Shown here: positions 16,614-29,387 of the stretch, piece by piece
How positions within the stretch are numbered: the first letter of the stretch is position 1
Layout of the letters: each line of letters begins with the position of its first letter
Assembly: GCF_008247605.1 (NCBI RefSeq)
Contig: NZ_CP043420.1
Coordinates: forward strand, 3,560,620-3,624,619
Origin: Kushneria phosphatilytica
GTDB taxonomy: Bacteria; Pseudomonadota; Gammaproteobacteria; Pseudomonadales; Halomonadaceae
Direction of reading: 5' to 3'
DNA: 64,000 bases
Translations under genes and position numbers: made by a program
The notes under the pieces: model-generated
Told to the model about the DNA's origin: nothing
The model's input: only the letters and a program-made list of their open reading frames with translations
Database searches by the model: none

Positions 16614-17036
16614 TCAGCTTCCTCGCCGGTTGCGCAGCTGGGAGAGCGTACGCAGCCGGGCGGTCGCCTCGGCAAGTTCAGCCAGCGCCCGCGAATAGTC
16701 GAGCTCGGAATGCTGTTCATCCAGCGCCCGACGCGCTTCATCACGCGCCCGCTCGGCTTCGGCCTCGTCGATGTCGCGCGCCCGGTCGGCCGTGTCGGCC
16801 AGCACCGAAATGACATCGGGCTGGACCTCCAGAAAGCCACCGGAGACGTAGTAGATCTCCTCTTCGCCGCTCTCCCGGGTCAGATAAACCGGCCCCGGTG
16901 CCAGCTCCGTCAGCAGCGGCGAGTGACCCGGCATGATACCGAGTTCACCCTCGGTGCCGGTAGCGGAGAGCTGCGTCACTTCACCGGCAAAGATGCTGCG
17001 CTCGGTACTGACGATATTGCATTGCACACTGGCCAT
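16614..17036 (-). CDS. atpC: ATP synthase epsilon subunit AtpC
   Basis: Central-stalk subunit of F1 that couples and can inhibit rotation. 140 aa, usual length. The N-terminal beta-sandwich shows VQCNIVSTERSIFAGEVTQL and GELGIMPGHSPLLTEL, then YYVSGGFLEVQPDVISVLAD. A C-terminal helical hairpin follows (ARDIDEAEAERARDEARRAL). Last gene of the atp operon, followed by a strong terminator. Confidence 0.96.
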   Translation of the reverse strand: MASVQCNIVSTERSIFAGEVTQLSATGTEGELGIMPGHSPLLTELAPGPVYLTRESGEEEIYYVSGGFLEVQPDVISVLADTADRARDIDEAEAERARDEARRALDEQHSELDYSRALAELAEATARLRTLSQLRNRRGS

Positions 17037-17065
17037 GACTGGGCTCCTGAATCTTTCCGGGACGC

Positions 17066-18478
<1,413 letters not shown>

Positions 18479-19354
18479 CTAGACTGCCGAAGCCCCGCCG
18501 ACGATTTCGGAAATTTCCTGGGTAATCGCTGCCTGCCGCGCCTTGTTGTACTGCAACTGCAGGTCGTCGATCAGATCGCCCGCATTGTCGGTCGCATTCT
18601 TCATTGCGATCATGCGCGCCGACTGCTCGCTGGCGATATTTTCCACTACCGCCTGGTAGACCTGGGATTCGACATAGCGCACCAGCAGTCTGGAAAGCAG
18701 CACACGGGCGTCGTCCGGCTCATAGAGGTAATCCCAGAGGCCATCCCTGGTCTGATCCTCCTGCTCCGACTCGTCATCGACCAGCGGCAACAGCTGACGA
18801 ATCACCGGCTTCTGACTCATGGTATTGATGAACTGATTGGAGACGATGTCGATCCGATCGATTTCACCATTATCAAAGGCTTCCAGCATGACCCGGACAC
18901 TGCCGATCAGATCACCGACCTCCGGGGCATCGCCGAGATTGCCGCGTGCGGCAAGCAGTGTTCCACCATACTTGCGAAAGAAAACGGCACCCTTGGTGCC
19001 CAGGGCACAGAAGGAGGGCTCGACACCCTGCTCGCGCCAGGCGCTGATCTCGCGCATCAGCGAACGAAACAGATTGCTGTTGAGACCACCACACAGGCCG
19101 CGATCGGAAGTCACCACGATATAACCGATTCGCTTCACCTCACGCGCGGTCATGTACGGATGCTGGTATTCCGGATTGGACCGTGCGATATGCCGAACCA
19201 CCTGCCGGATCTGACGGGCATAGGGTTGGCTCGTTGCCATGCGCTCCTGAGCACGACGCATCTTCGACGCCGCGACCATTTCCATGGCACTGGTGATCTT
19301 CTGGGTGTTCTTGATGCTCCCGATCTGGGACTTGATCTCTTTTCCGGCTGCCAT
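18479..19354 (-). CDS. atpG: ATP synthase gamma subunit AtpG
   Basis: Rotor shaft of F1, 291 aa. The N-terminal coiled coil [20 protein letters not shown] and the C-terminal [20 protein letters not shown] are the family's diagnostic helices; the central Rossmann-like part carries [18 protein letters not shown]. 59 nt separate it from atpA, and that gap holds a perfect hairpin. Confidence 0.97.
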   Translation of the reverse strand: MAAGKEIKSQIGSIKNTQKITSAMEMVAASKMRRAQERMATSQPYARQIRQVVRHIARSNPEYQHPYMTAREVKRIGYIVVTSDRGLCGGLNSNLFRSLMREISAWREQGVEPSFCALGTKGAVFFRKYGGTLLAARGNLGDAPEVGDLIGSVRVMLEAFDNGEIDRIDIVSNQFINTMSQKPVIRQLLPLVDDESEQEDQTRDGLWDYLYEPDDARVLLSRLLVRYVESQVYQAVVENIASEQSARMIAMKNATDNAGDLIDDLQLQYNKARQAAITQEISEIVGGASAV

Positions 19355-19380
19355 AGCGATGTCCTGTTGATCGACCCATC

Positions 19381-19405
19381 GGCGAACGGGTCAGCCCCGT
19401 TCGCC
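19381..19405 (-). repeat. Hairpin between atpA and atpG
   Basis: GGCGAACGGG and CCCGTTCGCC form a perfect 10-bp stem with a 5-nt loop, 9 nt after the atpA stop and within the operon mRNA. No T-run follows, so it is not a typical terminator; an mRNA-stability or processing element is possible. Confidence 0.65.
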
Positions 19406-19413
19406 TTCCGGCT

Positions 19414-20958
19414 TCAGTAGCTCTGGGACGATTTGAACTGTTCGACGCCCTGCTTGAGACCCTTTTGAATCTCGTCGTCGTAGCCGCCGGTCTGATTGAT
19501 CTTCTCCATCAGTTCACCATGCTCGGAAGCCATGTAGTCCTGGAGCGCATGCTCGAAATCGAGCACCTTGTCGACCGGCACATCCTCGAGATAGCCCTCG
19601 TTGGCCGCATACAGCGACACAGCCATCTGCGCGACCGACATTGGCGAATACTGACGCTGTTTCATCAGCTCGGTGACACGCTGACCGTGCTCGAGCTGCT
19701 TGCGGGTCGCCTCGTCGAGATCGGAAGCAAACTGCGAGAAGGCTGCCAGCTCACGGTACTGGGCCAGTGCCAGACGGATACCACCACCAAGTTTCTTGAT
19801 GACCTTGGTCTGAGCACTGCCACCCACACGGGAAACCGACAGACCGGCATTGATGGCCGGACGCACACCCGAGTTGAACAGATCGGTCTCGAGGAAGATC
19901 TGGCCGTCGGTAATCGAGATGACGTTGGTCGGTACGAAAGCCGACACGTCACCGCCCTGGGTTTCGATGATCGGCAGTGCCGTCAGCGAGCCGGTTTTGC
20001 CGGTCACTTCACCGTTGGTGAGCTTCTCGACATGCTCGGCATTGACGCGCGAGGCACGCTCGAGCAGGCGCGAGTGAAGATAGAAGACATCGCCGGGATA
20101 GGCTTCACGGCCCGGTGGACGACGCAGCAGCAGCGAAATCTGACGATAGGCGACAGCCTGCTTGGACAGATCGTCATAAACGATCAGCGCATCTTCGCCG
20201 CGGTCACGGAAATACTCACCCATGGTGCAACCGGCATAGGGTGCGATGAACTGCATCGCTGCCGGATCGGCCGCCCCGGCCGCAACCACGATGGTATGTT
20301 CCATCGCCCCGTGCTCTTCGAGCTTGCGCACCACGTTGGCAATCGTCGACTGCTTCTGGCCGATGGCCACATAGATGCAGGTGACGTCCTTGCCTTTCTG
20401 GTTGATGATGGTATCGACGGCGATGGCCGACTTGCCGACCTGACGATCGCCGATAATCAGCTCACGCTGACCACGGCCGATCGGCACCATGGCATCGATC
20501 GGCTTGAGGCCGGTCTGCACAGGCTGGTCGACCCCCTGACGGGCAATAACGCCGGGCGCGACCTTCTCGACTGCGTCAGTCTGGCTGGTCTCGAGTTCGC
20601 CCTTGCCATCAATCGGCCGGCCCAGGGCGTCCACGACGCGACCCAGCAGTTCACGGCCTACCGGCACTTCAAGGATGCGACCGGTGCAACGACCGGTCAT
20701 GCCTTCCTGAAGCTGCTGATAGTCACCGAGCACCACGACACCCACACTATCGCGCTCAAGGTTGAGCACCATGCCCTGGATGCCGTGGGGGAATTCGATC
20801 ATCTCGCCGAACATGGCCTCGGTCAGGCCATGAATGCGAACGATGCCATCGGACACACTGACAATGGTGCCCTCGTTGCGAGCCTGGGCATCGATGTCGA
20901 GCTTCTCGATGCGACCCTTGATGATGTCGCTGATTTCGGAAGGATTCAGTTGCTGCAT
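19414..20958 (-). CDS. atpA: ATP synthase alpha subunit AtpA
   Basis: Non-catalytic nucleotide-binding F1 subunit, 514 aa (E. coli 513). N-terminal [17 protein letters not shown]; Walker [39 protein letters not shown]; the arginine-finger region [20 protein letters not shown]-terminus [20 protein letters not shown]. Full length with no frameshift. Follows atpH by 16 nt. Confidence 0.97.
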   Translation of the reverse strand: MQQLNPSEISDIIKGRIEKLDIDAQARNEGTIVSVSDGIVRIHGLTEAMFGEMIEFPHGIQGMVLNLERDSVGVVVLGDYQQLQEGMTGRCTGRILEVPVGRELLGRVVDALGRPIDGKGELETSQTDAVEKVAPGVIARQGVDQPVQTGLKPIDAMVPIGRGQRELIIGDRQVGKSAIAVDTIINQKGKDVTCIYVAIGQKQSTIANVVRKLEEHGAMEHTIVVAAGAADPAAMQFIAPYAGCTMGEYFRDRGEDALIVYDDLSKQAVAYRQISLLLRRPPGREAYPGDVFYLHSRLLERASRVNAEHVEKLTNGEVTGKTGSLTALPIIETQGGDVSAFVPTNVISITDGQIFLETDLFNSGVRPAINAGLSVSRVGGSAQTKVIKKLGGGIRLALAQYRELAAFSQFASDLDEATRKQLEHGQRVTELMKQRQYSPMSVAQMAVSLYAANEGYLEDVPVDKVLDFEHALQDYMASEHGELMEKINQTGGYDDEIQKGLKQGVEQFKSSQSY

Positions 20959-20974
20959 GCCATGTCCCTCGACT

Positions 20975-21511
20975 TCAGGCGTTCAGGTCACGCTTGAGCC
21001 GGGCCAGTCGTCCGCGCGCCGAACCGTCGATGACGGTATCGCCGCTGCGAATGATGACGCCGCCCAGAAGCGTCCTGTCCACCGAAGTGGTCATAGTGAT
21101 TTCGCGATCCAGGCGCTTTTTGAGCGCGCGGGCGAGACTGTCCTGCTGCGTCTGGCTGAGTTCGAAGGCGGAGATCACCTCCACCACGGCCACCCGCTCG
21201 TATTCGGCACGCTCGGCCTCGAACAGCTCACTGATGGCCGGCAGCGCCGCCAGCCGATGCTGGCGAGCCAGTACGCGAATGAATTCACGTCCGCGTTCGT
21301 CGAGCGTTTCGCCCAGCAGTTCGATCAGGGTGTCGGCCTGCTCAGCAGCAGTCCGGGTCGGATCGGCCAGCCAGGTCGCGACGCGCTCGTCGAGCACCAC
21401 ACGGGCGCCTTCGGCCAGCATGGTCGACCACTGATCTACCGCCTGCTGCTCACGGGCCAGCTCGAAAGCGGCCTTCGCATAGGGTCGTGCCTGGGGTGCG
21501 TTGTCCGCCAT
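20975..21511 (-). CDS. atpH: ATP synthase delta subunit AtpH
   Basis: Peripheral-stalk F1 subunit linking alpha to b, 178 aa. The N-terminal helical bundle begins [20 protein letters not shown]; the C-terminal domain holds the family signature [21 protein letters not shown] took the ATG at 21511, which has GAGG before it and matches the family start; the upstream frame reads into atpF sequence. Gap to atpF is 10 nt. Confidence 0.95.
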   Translation of the reverse strand: MADNAPQARPYAKAAFELAREQQAVDQWSTMLAEGARVVLDERVATWLADPTRTAAEQADTLIELLGETLDERGREFIRVLARQHRLAALPAISELFEAERAEYERVAVVEVISAFELSQTQQDSLARALKKRLDREITMTTSVDRTLLGGVIIRSGDTVIDGSARGRLARLKRDLNA

Positions 21512-21521
21512 GGAGGTCTCC

Positions 21522-21992
21522 TCAGAGCTCGGCAGCGAGCTTGTCGAGCATCTCGCGATGTCGGTTCTCGTCGATCTCGGTCTCGAGAATGCGTTCGGCA
21601 CCGGTCACGGCCAGAGCCGCCACCTGCTGACGCAGATCTTCCCGGGCCCGCTGGATCTCCATGTCGATCTCGCTTTTGGCCTGATCGATCATGCGCTGGC
21701 CTTCGGTTTTGGCATCGTCACGCGCTTCCTCGATCATGCGATCGGCGCGCGAACGAGTCTGCTCGAGAATCCGGCTGGCTTCCTCGCGACTTTCGCGAAG
21801 AATCCGCTCGGACTCCTCGTTGACCCGCTCCATTTCCTGGCGAGCACGATCGGCCGATGCCAGATCTTCCTCGATTTTATTGCGCCGCTCTTCCAGCGCT
21901 TTGGTGATCGGCGGCCATACATATTTCATGCAGAACCATACGAACACCAGAAAGGCGATGGACTGGCCGATCAAAGTTAGGTTCAGATTCAC
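21522..21992 (-). CDS. atpF: ATP synthase b subunit AtpF
   Basis: Peripheral-stalk subunit of Fo, 156 aa (same as E. coli). One N-terminal membrane helix ([20 protein letters not shown]) is followed by [20 protein letters not shown] and a long charged coiled coil rich in Glu and Arg. The sequence [10 protein letters not shown] is the standard gammaproteobacterial start. Lies between atpE and atpH. Confidence 0.96.
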   Translation of the reverse strand: MNLNLTLIGQSIAFLVFVWFCMKYVWPPITKALEERRNKIEEDLASADRARQEMERVNEESERILRESREEASRILEQTRSRADRMIEEARDDAKTEGQRMIDQAKSEIDMEIQRAREDLRQQVAALAVTGAERILETEIDENRHREMLDKLAAEL

Positions 21993-22060
21993 GCCGTCAC
22001 CTCTCGCTACGTGGTCATTGGGGCATCACAACGGATGCCGGGCATCCTCGTCAGGGACGC

Positions 22061-22324
<264 letters not shown>

Positions 22325-22362
22325 TCAAGTCACGTTGAGTTGAGGGGGAGTGGGTAAACCGA

Positions 22363-23650
<1,288 letters not shown>

Positions 23651-23725
23651 GAGTAGCTCCCTGCCCTGGAGATAATGTCAAACCCTTACTTGTGCCAGTG
23701 CCCGGCCATTTGCCAAACCGGGCGG

Positions 23726-23754
23726 ATTATAGGGAAGCCATATGCTCCCATCAA
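23726..23754 (-). promoter_or_regulatory. Sigma70-like promoter of the atp operon
   Basis: On the minus strand TTGATG (23749-23754) is followed after exactly 17 nt by a perfect TATAAT (23726-23731), about 76 nt upstream of atpI. This is the best promoter match in the window. Confidence 0.75.
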
Positions 23755-23875
23755 CGCCCAAAAAGGCAAAAAGCCATGCAGTAATGCCTATTTGTCGACA
23801 AAAGCGAGTAGATGCTCGTTCAAACTGCGCTATCTGGCAATCCCGGGTTAAGTTCTCTTTAAGTGCCGAAAAAGG

Positions 23876-24811
23876 CTAGCGGATATGTCCGAGAATGCCA
23901 TCGAGCTCCTCGAGGCTGGTATAGCGAATGGTCAAACGCCCCTTGCCGCTTTTGCCATGACTGATCCTGACCCGGGCACCGAGCAGTTCTCCAAGCTGGG
24001 TTTCCAGACGCCCGACGTCCGGTGAGGCAGGCGCCGGCTCGGGAGCCGCCTTCGATTCATTCATGCGCTTCACCAGCGCTTCGGTCTGACGCACGGTCAG
24101 CCCGCGATCCACCACCTCATGAGCCGCCTGACGCTGTTTTGTCCCCTTGAGCGCCAGCAGGGCACGGGCATGGCCTACATCAAGATCACCCCGTTCCAGC
24201 AGGGTCTGCACACTTTCCTCAAGGGCCAGCAGTCGCAACAGATTGGCGATCTGGGCGCGAGACTTGCCCAGCGTATCGGCCACCTGTTGCTGGGTCAGCT
24301 CGAACTCATCCATCAGCCGCCGCAGGGCCACCGACTCTTCAACCGGATTGAGATTCTCGCGCTGAATGTTCTCGATCAGCGACATGGCCAACGCGGCCTC
24401 GTCATCGAGCTCGCGCACTACAGCAGGGATCGTTTCAAGCTCGGCAAGCTGGGCAGCACGCCAGCGGCGCTCACCGGCAATGATCTCGAAGCGCTGCTCG
24501 CCACTGGCATCAGGCAACGGACGCACCACAATCGGCTGCATCACGCCCTGACGACGAATCGAGGCTGCCAGCTCATCCAGTCGCTCGGGCTGGATATCGC
24601 GCCGGGGCTGATAACGCCCACGAACCAGGCGTGAAAGCGGAATACGCTCGAGGCGCTCGCCTGCTTCGAGTTCGGGTGCTTCGATCGAGGCGTCCTCGTG
24701 AGCCTCCCCGGAGACATCGAGGGTTACTTCACCACTGGAGCGCTGCCGGGCATTGGCACCAGCACCGATCAGGGCATCCAAACCTCTTCCGAGTGCACGT
24801 TTACGGGTCAT
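23876..24811 (-). CDS. parB: Chromosome-partitioning protein ParB
   Basis: CTP-dependent DNA clamp that binds parS and forms the partition complex near the origin. 311 aa. N-terminal KRALGRGLDALIG; arginine-rich box RGRYQPRRDI; the CTP-binding region has GERRWRAAQLAEL; the helix-turn-helix spans LTQQQVADTLGKSRAQIANL (about 165-184). The C-terminal dimerisation segment ends SLEELDGILGHIR. Downstream of parA with a 39-nt gap. No consensus parS was seen in the window by eye. Confidence 0.95.
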   Translation of the reverse strand: MTRKRALGRGLDALIGAGANARQRSSGEVTLDVSGEAHEDASIEAPELEAGERLERIPLSRLVRGRYQPRRDIQPERLDELAASIRRQGVMQPIVVRPLPDASGEQRFEIIAGERRWRAAQLAELETIPAVVRELDDEAALAMSLIENIQRENLNPVEESVALRRLMDEFELTQQQVADTLGKSRAQIANLLRLLALEESVQTLLERGDLDVGHARALLALKGTKQRQAAHEVVDRGLTVRQTEALVKRMNESKAAPEPAPASPDVGRLETQLGELLGARVRISHGKSGKGRLTIRYTSLEELDGILGHIR

Positions 24812-24850
24812 GCGGAAGTCACCTCGATCAACACGATCATCACAATGGCG

Positions 24851-25621
24851 TTACAGCGCCAGGCGGCGAATCAGTTCCTTGGCCAGCACGCGATAGGCAT
24901 GACTGCCCCGGGACATCCGGGCGTAACGAGTCACCGGCAGACCATGACTGGGCGCCTCGGCTACCCGGACATTGCGGGGAATGGCCGCCCTGAGCAACTG
25001 ATCGCCGAAATAATTCGCCAGCTGGTTGCTGACATCACGCGTCAGGCTGTTGCGACTGTCGTACATGGTGCGCACGATGCCGTCCAGTGCCAGCGTCGGA
25101 TTGACGCTTTCGCGGATCTGCTCAACCGTATCCAGCAGTGCCGAGAGGCCCTCCAGCGCATAAAACTCGCACTGCAGCGGAATCAGTACCCCATGCGAGG
25201 CGGTCAGGGCATTGACCGTCAGCATGTTGAGCGAGGGCGGACAGTCGATCAGTACGACATCAAAGTCGGCCACCATGTCACCCACGGCTCGATCCAGACA
25301 GCGTTCACGCCCTTCGCGATCAAGCAGGTCAACTTCGGCCGCAGTGAGATCGCCATTGGCAGGCAGCAGGGCATAGCCGGCCGCGTCACTGCGGATCATG
25401 ACATCGCGCGCCGCCCGATCACCCAACAGCACATCGAGCATGCTGCCTGCGGGCAGATCATGCTTGTCGACACCGCTGCCCATGGTGGCATGGCCCTGGG
25501 GGTCAAGATCGATCAACAGAACGCGCCGCTTGAGCGACGCCAGCGAAGCGGCCAGATTGACGGCGGTGGTGGTCTTGCCGACGCCGCCTTTCTGATTGGT
25601 CAGCGCGATGATCCGGGTCAA
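24851..25621 (-). CDS. parA: Chromosome-partitioning ATPase ParA (Soj)
   Basis: ATPase that moves ParB-bound origins, 256 aa. Deviant Walker A NQKGGVGKTTTAVNLAASLA at residues 9-28; Walker A' VLLIDLDPQGHATMGSGVD; Walker B FDVVLIDCPPSLN. No N-terminal DNA-binding extension, so it is the short chromosomal (type Ib-like) form. Begins 15 nt after the rsmG stop, in the usual order rsmG-parA-parB. Confidence 0.96.
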   Translation of the reverse strand: MTRIIALTNQKGGVGKTTTAVNLAASLASLKRRVLLIDLDPQGHATMGSGVDKHDLPAGSMLDVLLGDRAARDVMIRSDAAGYALLPANGDLTAAEVDLLDREGRERCLDRAVGDMVADFDVVLIDCPPSLNMLTVNALTASHGVLIPLQCEFYALEGLSALLDTVEQIRESVNPTLALDGIVRTMYDSRNSLTRDVSNQLANYFGDQLLRAAIPRNVRVAEAPSHGLPVTRYARMSRGSHAYRVLAKELIRRLAL

Positions 25622-25636
25622 GAGGACAATCCCTGG

Positions 25637-26278
25637 TTATTGATCGGTAGTCGCCTCGTCAGCTTCGAGACGCAGCAGATGGCGATCGCCCTGCTGGCCG
25701 GGCACCTCGAGCGGCACACATTCGAGCAGTGTGGCACCGGTGAGCGCACCGGTACGCAGGCTGTCGTCGCGGCCGATCATGGCCAGCCACTCGCCACCGG
25801 AGGCCAGTAGATGCCGGCTGGCATCTACGAAGACCTGTGGTGCAGCAAAGGCTCGACTGACAATCTGATCGAAGGGCCCAGCCTGATACTGTTCCACCCG
25901 GGCCTGCACGGCACTGACACCACTCAGCCCGAGTTCGTACGCCGCCTGCCGCTGGAAGCGGACCTTCTTGCCATTGCTGTCCAGCAGAGTCACGTTCAGC
26001 TGCGGCCTCATGATTGCCAGTACCAACCCCGGTAAACCGGCACCACTGCCCACATCCAGAAGGCGAGGCCCACGCAGCCAGGGCACGATGGCGAGCGAAT
26101 CGAGCAGATGGCGCTGTACCATCGCGACCGGTTCGCGTACCGCGGTGAGGTTATAAGCCCGGTTCCACTTGTGCAACAGTGCCACCAGCGCCAGCAGCCG
26201 ATCACGCTGCTCCGCAGGCGCTACCAGACCCAGTTCATCGAGCCCGGCATCGAGCACCTGTTCACAGGCCGGGTTCAT
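25637..26278 (-). CDS. rsmG: 16S rRNA (guanine-527-N7)-methyltransferase RsmG
   Basis: SAM-dependent methylation of G527 in 16S rRNA; loss gives low-level streptomycin resistance in other bacteria. 213 aa (E. coli 207). N-terminal [17 protein letters not shown], the SAM-binding [20 protein letters not shown], and [20 protein letters not shown]. Its start overlaps the mnmG stop by 4 nt, so the two are coupled. Also called gidB. Confidence 0.96.
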   Translation of the reverse strand: MNPACEQVLDAGLDELGLVAPAEQRDRLLALVALLHKWNRAYNLTAVREPVAMVQRHLLDSLAIVPWLRGPRLLDVGSGAGLPGLVLAIMRPQLNVTLLDSNGKKVRFQRQAAYELGLSGVSAVQARVEQYQAGPFDQIVSRAFAAPQVFVDASRHLLASGGEWLAMIGRDDSLRTGALTGATLLECVPLEVPGQQGDRHLLRLEADEATTDQ

Positions 26279-28161
26279 TCGCCACTGGCCCTGGCGGTAC
26301 GCTGCTGCTTCTTGAGATGGATCAGCAACATCGACAGTGCCGCAGGGGTCACCCCGGGAATACGACCGGCTTCGGCCAGCGTTTCGGGGCGCGCCGCGGT
26401 CAGCTTCTGACGGATTTCGCTGGAGAGCCCATCGATGGCGTGATAATCGAGTGTCGCCGGCAATGGCGTCGCCTCATGACGGCGCAGTTTATCGATCTCC
26501 TCCTGCTGCCGGGCGATATAACCATCATATTTGACCTGTACCTGGACCTGCTGGCGTACATGCGCCTGTTGCGGCGCCCCTTCAGCAAGCTCGGCCAGAT
26601 CCTCGTAATTCACTTCCGGGCGGCGCAGCAGATCGCTGAGGCGCTGTTCCTGACTCAACTCACCGATTTTCGGCGCCAGCTGACGAGCCGCTTCACTACC
26701 GGGTCTGATACGCACGCTATCGAGTCGGAGACGCTCGGCAGCAATGGCGTCACGGCGCTGTTCGAAGGCGCGATAGCGATCATCGCCGATCAGCCCAAGC
26801 TCACGGCCGATCTCGGTCAGGCGCAGATCCGCATTGTCCTCACGCAGCATCAGGCGATACTCGGCGCGCGAGGTAAACATTCGATAGGGCTCCTGGGTGC
26901 CCATGCGAATCAGATCGTCGACCATCACGCCCAGATAGGCTTCATCACGCCGTGGCCACCAGGCCTCCAGACCTCGTGCCCGACGTGCTGCGTTCAGCCC
27001 TGCAAGCAGTCCCTGGGCACCAGCCTCCTCGTAACCGGTGGTGCCATTGATCTGACCGGCAAACCAGAGATTGTGAATGACCTTCGTCTCCAGCGAGTGC
27101 TTCAGATCACGCGGATCGAAGAAATCGTATTCGATGGCGTAGCCGGGGCGCACGATGTGCGCGTGTTCCAACCCTTCCATCGAACGCACAAGCTCAAGCT
27201 GTACATCGAACGGCAGCGAGGTCGAAATGCCGTTGGGATAAAGCTCGGGAGTTTCCAGACCTTCCGGTTCAATGAAGATCTGATGGCTGTCCTTGTCGGC
27301 AAACCGATGGATCTTGTCCTCGATCGATGGGCAGTAGCGGGGTCCGACACCGCCGATGGCACCGGAGAACATGGGCGATCGATCGAGATTGGCCCGAATG
27401 ATGTCATGGGTCCGGGCATTGGTATGCGCGATATGGCAGCTGCGCTGTGGCGGATGCATCTCGGAGGAGCCCATCATCGACATGGCCGGTCTTGGATCAT
27501 CCCCCGGCTGCTCCACGAGTTTCGAGTAATCGATGCTGCGTCCGTCCAGCCGTGGCGGGGTACCGGTTTTTAAACGATCCACCCGCAGAGGCTGTTCTCG
27601 TAACCGTCGAGCCAGGGCCGAAGCCGAGGGATCACCGCTACGACCGCCACTGTGGTGTTCCAGTCCGATGTGAATTATTCCGCCGAGGAAGGTGCCGGTG
27701 CACAGCACCACGCTCTCGGCGAAAAAGCGAATTCCCCCCTGGGTGATCACACCGCGAGCGGTATCGCCTTCAACGATCAGATCATCCACCGATTGCTGGA
27801 ACAGCGTGAGATTGGGCTGGTGCTCGAGCATATGCCGAATTGCCGCCTTGTAGCGAACACGATCGGCCTGTGCCCGGGTAGCGCGCACGGCTGGCCCCTT
27901 GCGGGAATTGAGCACTCGGAACTGGATGCCTGCCTGATCGGTTGCCAGCGCCATGGCGCCGCCGAGAGCGTCGATCTCGCGCACCAGATGACTCTTGCCG
28001 ATACCGCCGATGGCGGGATTGCAGGACATCTGGCCGAGCGTCTCGATGTTGTGTGTCAGAAGCAGGGTCTGACAGCCCGTTCGGGCGGCGGCGAGTGCGG
28101 CTTCGGTTCCGGCATGACCACCGCCGATGACGATAACGTCAAAGCGGTCCGGGTAATCCAC
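26275..28161 (-). CDS. mnmG: tRNA modification enzyme MnmG (GidA)
   Basis: FAD-dependent partner of MnmE in forming the cmnm5 group on U34 of tRNAs. 628 aa (E. coli 629). The N-terminal dinucleotide motif [19 protein letters not shown] is followed by [41 protein letters not shown] and the C-terminal helical [18 protein letters not shown]. The start is a GTG at 28161 with GAGG 7 nt upstream. It lies beside the candidate oriC, as gidA does in E. coli. Its predicted promoter is overlapped by DnaA boxes. Confidence 0.96.
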   Translation of the reverse strand: MDYPDRFDVIVIGGGHAGTEAALAAARTGCQTLLLTHNIETLGQMSCNPAIGGIGKSHLVREIDALGGAMALATDQAGIQFRVLNSRKGPAVRATRAQADRVRYKAAIRHMLEHQPNLTLFQQSVDDLIVEGDTARGVITQGGIRFFAESVVLCTGTFLGGIIHIGLEHHSGGRSGDPSASALARRLREQPLRVDRLKTGTPPRLDGRSIDYSKLVEQPGDDPRPAMSMMGSSEMHPPQRSCHIAHTNARTHDIIRANLDRSPMFSGAIGGVGPRYCPSIEDKIHRFADKDSHQIFIEPEGLETPELYPNGISTSLPFDVQLELVRSMEGLEHAHIVRPGYAIEYDFFDPRDLKHSLETKVIHNLWFAGQINGTTGYEEAGAQGLLAGLNAARRARGLEAWWPRRDEAYLGVMVDDLIRMGTQEPYRMFTSRAEYRLMLREDNADLRLTEIGRELGLIGDDRYRAFEQRRDAIAAERLRLDSVRIRPGSEAARQLAPKIGELSQEQRLSDLLRRPEVNYEDLAELAEGAPQQAHVRQQVQVQVKYDGYIARQQEEIDKLRRHEATPLPATLDYHAIDGLSSEIRQKLTAARPETLAEAGRIPGVTPAALSMLLIHLKKQQRTARASGE

Positions 28162-28244
28162 GTATTGACCTCGAGCACGTTGGTGACAGCGCGTCAGTCT
28201 GAAGACAACGCACTGTAATGGAAATGGGGGAATCCGGGGACAGG

Positions 28245-28273
28245 ATTATAACGTGCCTGTGGGTAACCGTCAG
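28245..28273 (-). promoter_or_regulatory. Putative mnmG promoter, overlapped by DnaA boxes
   Basis: On the minus strand CTGACG (28268-28273) and a perfect TATAAT (28245-28250) are 17 nt apart, about 84 nt before mnmG. A near-consensus DnaA box (28258-28266) lies in the spacer and another (28277-28285) just upstream of the -35. Confidence 0.6.
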
Positions 28274-28655
28274 GGGTTTTCCACACTTCAAGGCGTTTCC
28301 CTTCAATCAATCAATACAGAATGTATAAAAAAAGAAGTTCTGTTGTGGTTGTGATTATAGGGCAGCGCAATTTCTGTGGATAAACGCCTGGTTTCTCCAC
28401 AATTCAACAACCTGACATGTTGATACGATTGCGCATGACAAGCGTATGACGTGCGAATGACCGTTGCAGGAGCTGTGGATGAAAGGTGGGTTTATGCACA
28501 GGGCAACTTATCCCGTCACTGCTACCCAGCCTGTCCCGGTACTTGTTACCGCAGTCGTCCAGAACCTGGGTAGTGAAGGTCACCATGGCGTAAACACCCG
28601 TATGCCATGGGTTTGACCCCGGCAGGCGCGTGCTTTTGGTGTCCGGTTGTCCACA
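28258..28655. other. oriC: Candidate chromosomal origin: DnaA-box cluster with AT-rich stretch
   Basis: The 601-nt gap between mnmG and erpA holds no convincing gene. It contains DnaA-box matches to TTATCCACA: one perfect at 28375-28383 (minus); relaxed-consensus TTTTCCACA at 28277-28285 and TTATGCACA at 28492-28500 (plus); single mismatches at 28258-28266, 28393-28401, 28474-28482 and 28647-28655. An AT-rich stretch (about 28300-28365, with a run of seven A) could be the unwinding element. The position next to mnmG matches E. coli oriC. A second cluster lies at 63783-63913, so function is not proven. Confidence 0.65.
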
Positions 28656-28710
28656 GCCGGAAAAAGTGGAAAAAATCGTCTGGAAGGGTCAGCAGCGTGG
28701 AGAGCGCGCA

Positions 28711-28739
28711 TGAAAAACCCCGGCACGAAGACCGGGGTT
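28711..28739 (-). terminator. erpA intrinsic terminator
   Basis: On the minus strand an AACCCCGG / CCGGGGTT stem with an 8-nt loop is followed by TTTTTCATG, about 25 nt after the erpA stop. Confidence 0.88.
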
Positions 28740-28762
28740 GAAGGCGGGAAGAGAGTTTGAAA

Positions 28763-29116
28763 TCAGACCGTAAAGGAAGCGCCACATCCACAGGTGGTTG
28801 TCGCGTTGGGGTTCTGGATCATGAAGCGTGCCCCCGCCAGACCCTCTTCAAAATCGACGGTCGAGCCAACCAGATACTGATAGCTGAGGGGATCGATCAC
28901 CATGGCTACTTCACCGTTTTTGATGATGGTGTCTTCCTCATCCACCGTTTCAGCAAAGTCGAAACCATACTGGAAGCCCGAGCAACCGCCACCTGTCACA
29001 TAGACCCGCAGTTTGAGCGCCGGGTTGTTTTCCTCGGCGATCAGCGCCCGTAGGCGGGCAGCTGCGGAATCGGTGAAGATCAGCGGTGTCGGGACGAAGG
29101 ATTCTGCCCCGCTCAT
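28763..29116 (-). CDS. erpA: Iron-sulfur insertion protein ErpA
   Basis: A-type carrier delivering Fe-S clusters to apoproteins, in E. coli including the isoprenoid enzyme IspG. 117 aa (E. coli 114). The three cluster cysteines are in [11 protein letters not shown] and [30 protein letters not shown] is strongly ErpA-like. I chose the ATG at 29116, which has GGGAGG 5 nt upstream; an in-frame ATG at 29134 lacks this. Flanked by its own promoter and terminator, next to the candidate origin. Confidence 0.95.
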   Translation of the reverse strand: MSGAESFVPTPLIFTDSAAARLRALIAEENNPALKLRVYVTGGGCSGFQYGFDFAETVDEEDTIIKNGEVAMVIDPLSYQYLVGSTVDFEEGLAGARFMIQNPNATTTCGCGASFTV

Positions 29117-29151
29117 CGCGGCCTCCCGAAGCATTCAGAATGAATACTGAT

Positions 29152-29181
29152 ATTATCGGATGCGGTTGCAACCGGGGTCAA
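29152..29181 (-). promoter_or_regulatory. Putative erpA promoter
   Basis: On the minus strand TTGACC (29176-29181) and GATAAT (29152-29157) are 18 nt apart, 36 nt before the erpA start. Each hexamer matches the consensus at 5/6. Confidence 0.55.
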
Positions 29182-29387
29182 CCACGCTGGCCGAATGGGT
29201 CAGTAGTGCTCTTTGAATTGCAACAGGGGTTGTGACAACAATGTGGGGCCGTTGTGGAAGCCAGGTGAGCGACCAGTGCATCGAGCATTCGGTCCGAGCT
29301 ATTGCCGGTTTATCCGTAACGGCGCTCATCCGCCATTGGGGAGAGCCCGACTTGCCGCGTCATCGTCTCGGCAGTGCCTTTTTCAAC

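Noticed and set aside
19465-20997. 510-codon open frame on the plus strand
   Set aside because: Exact antisense of atpA; no domain pattern of its own.
23876-28161. parS site search near parAB
   Set aside because: No sequence close to TGTTTCACGTGAAACA was seen by eye in this block or elsewhere in the window; a computed mismatch search would be needed to rule it out.
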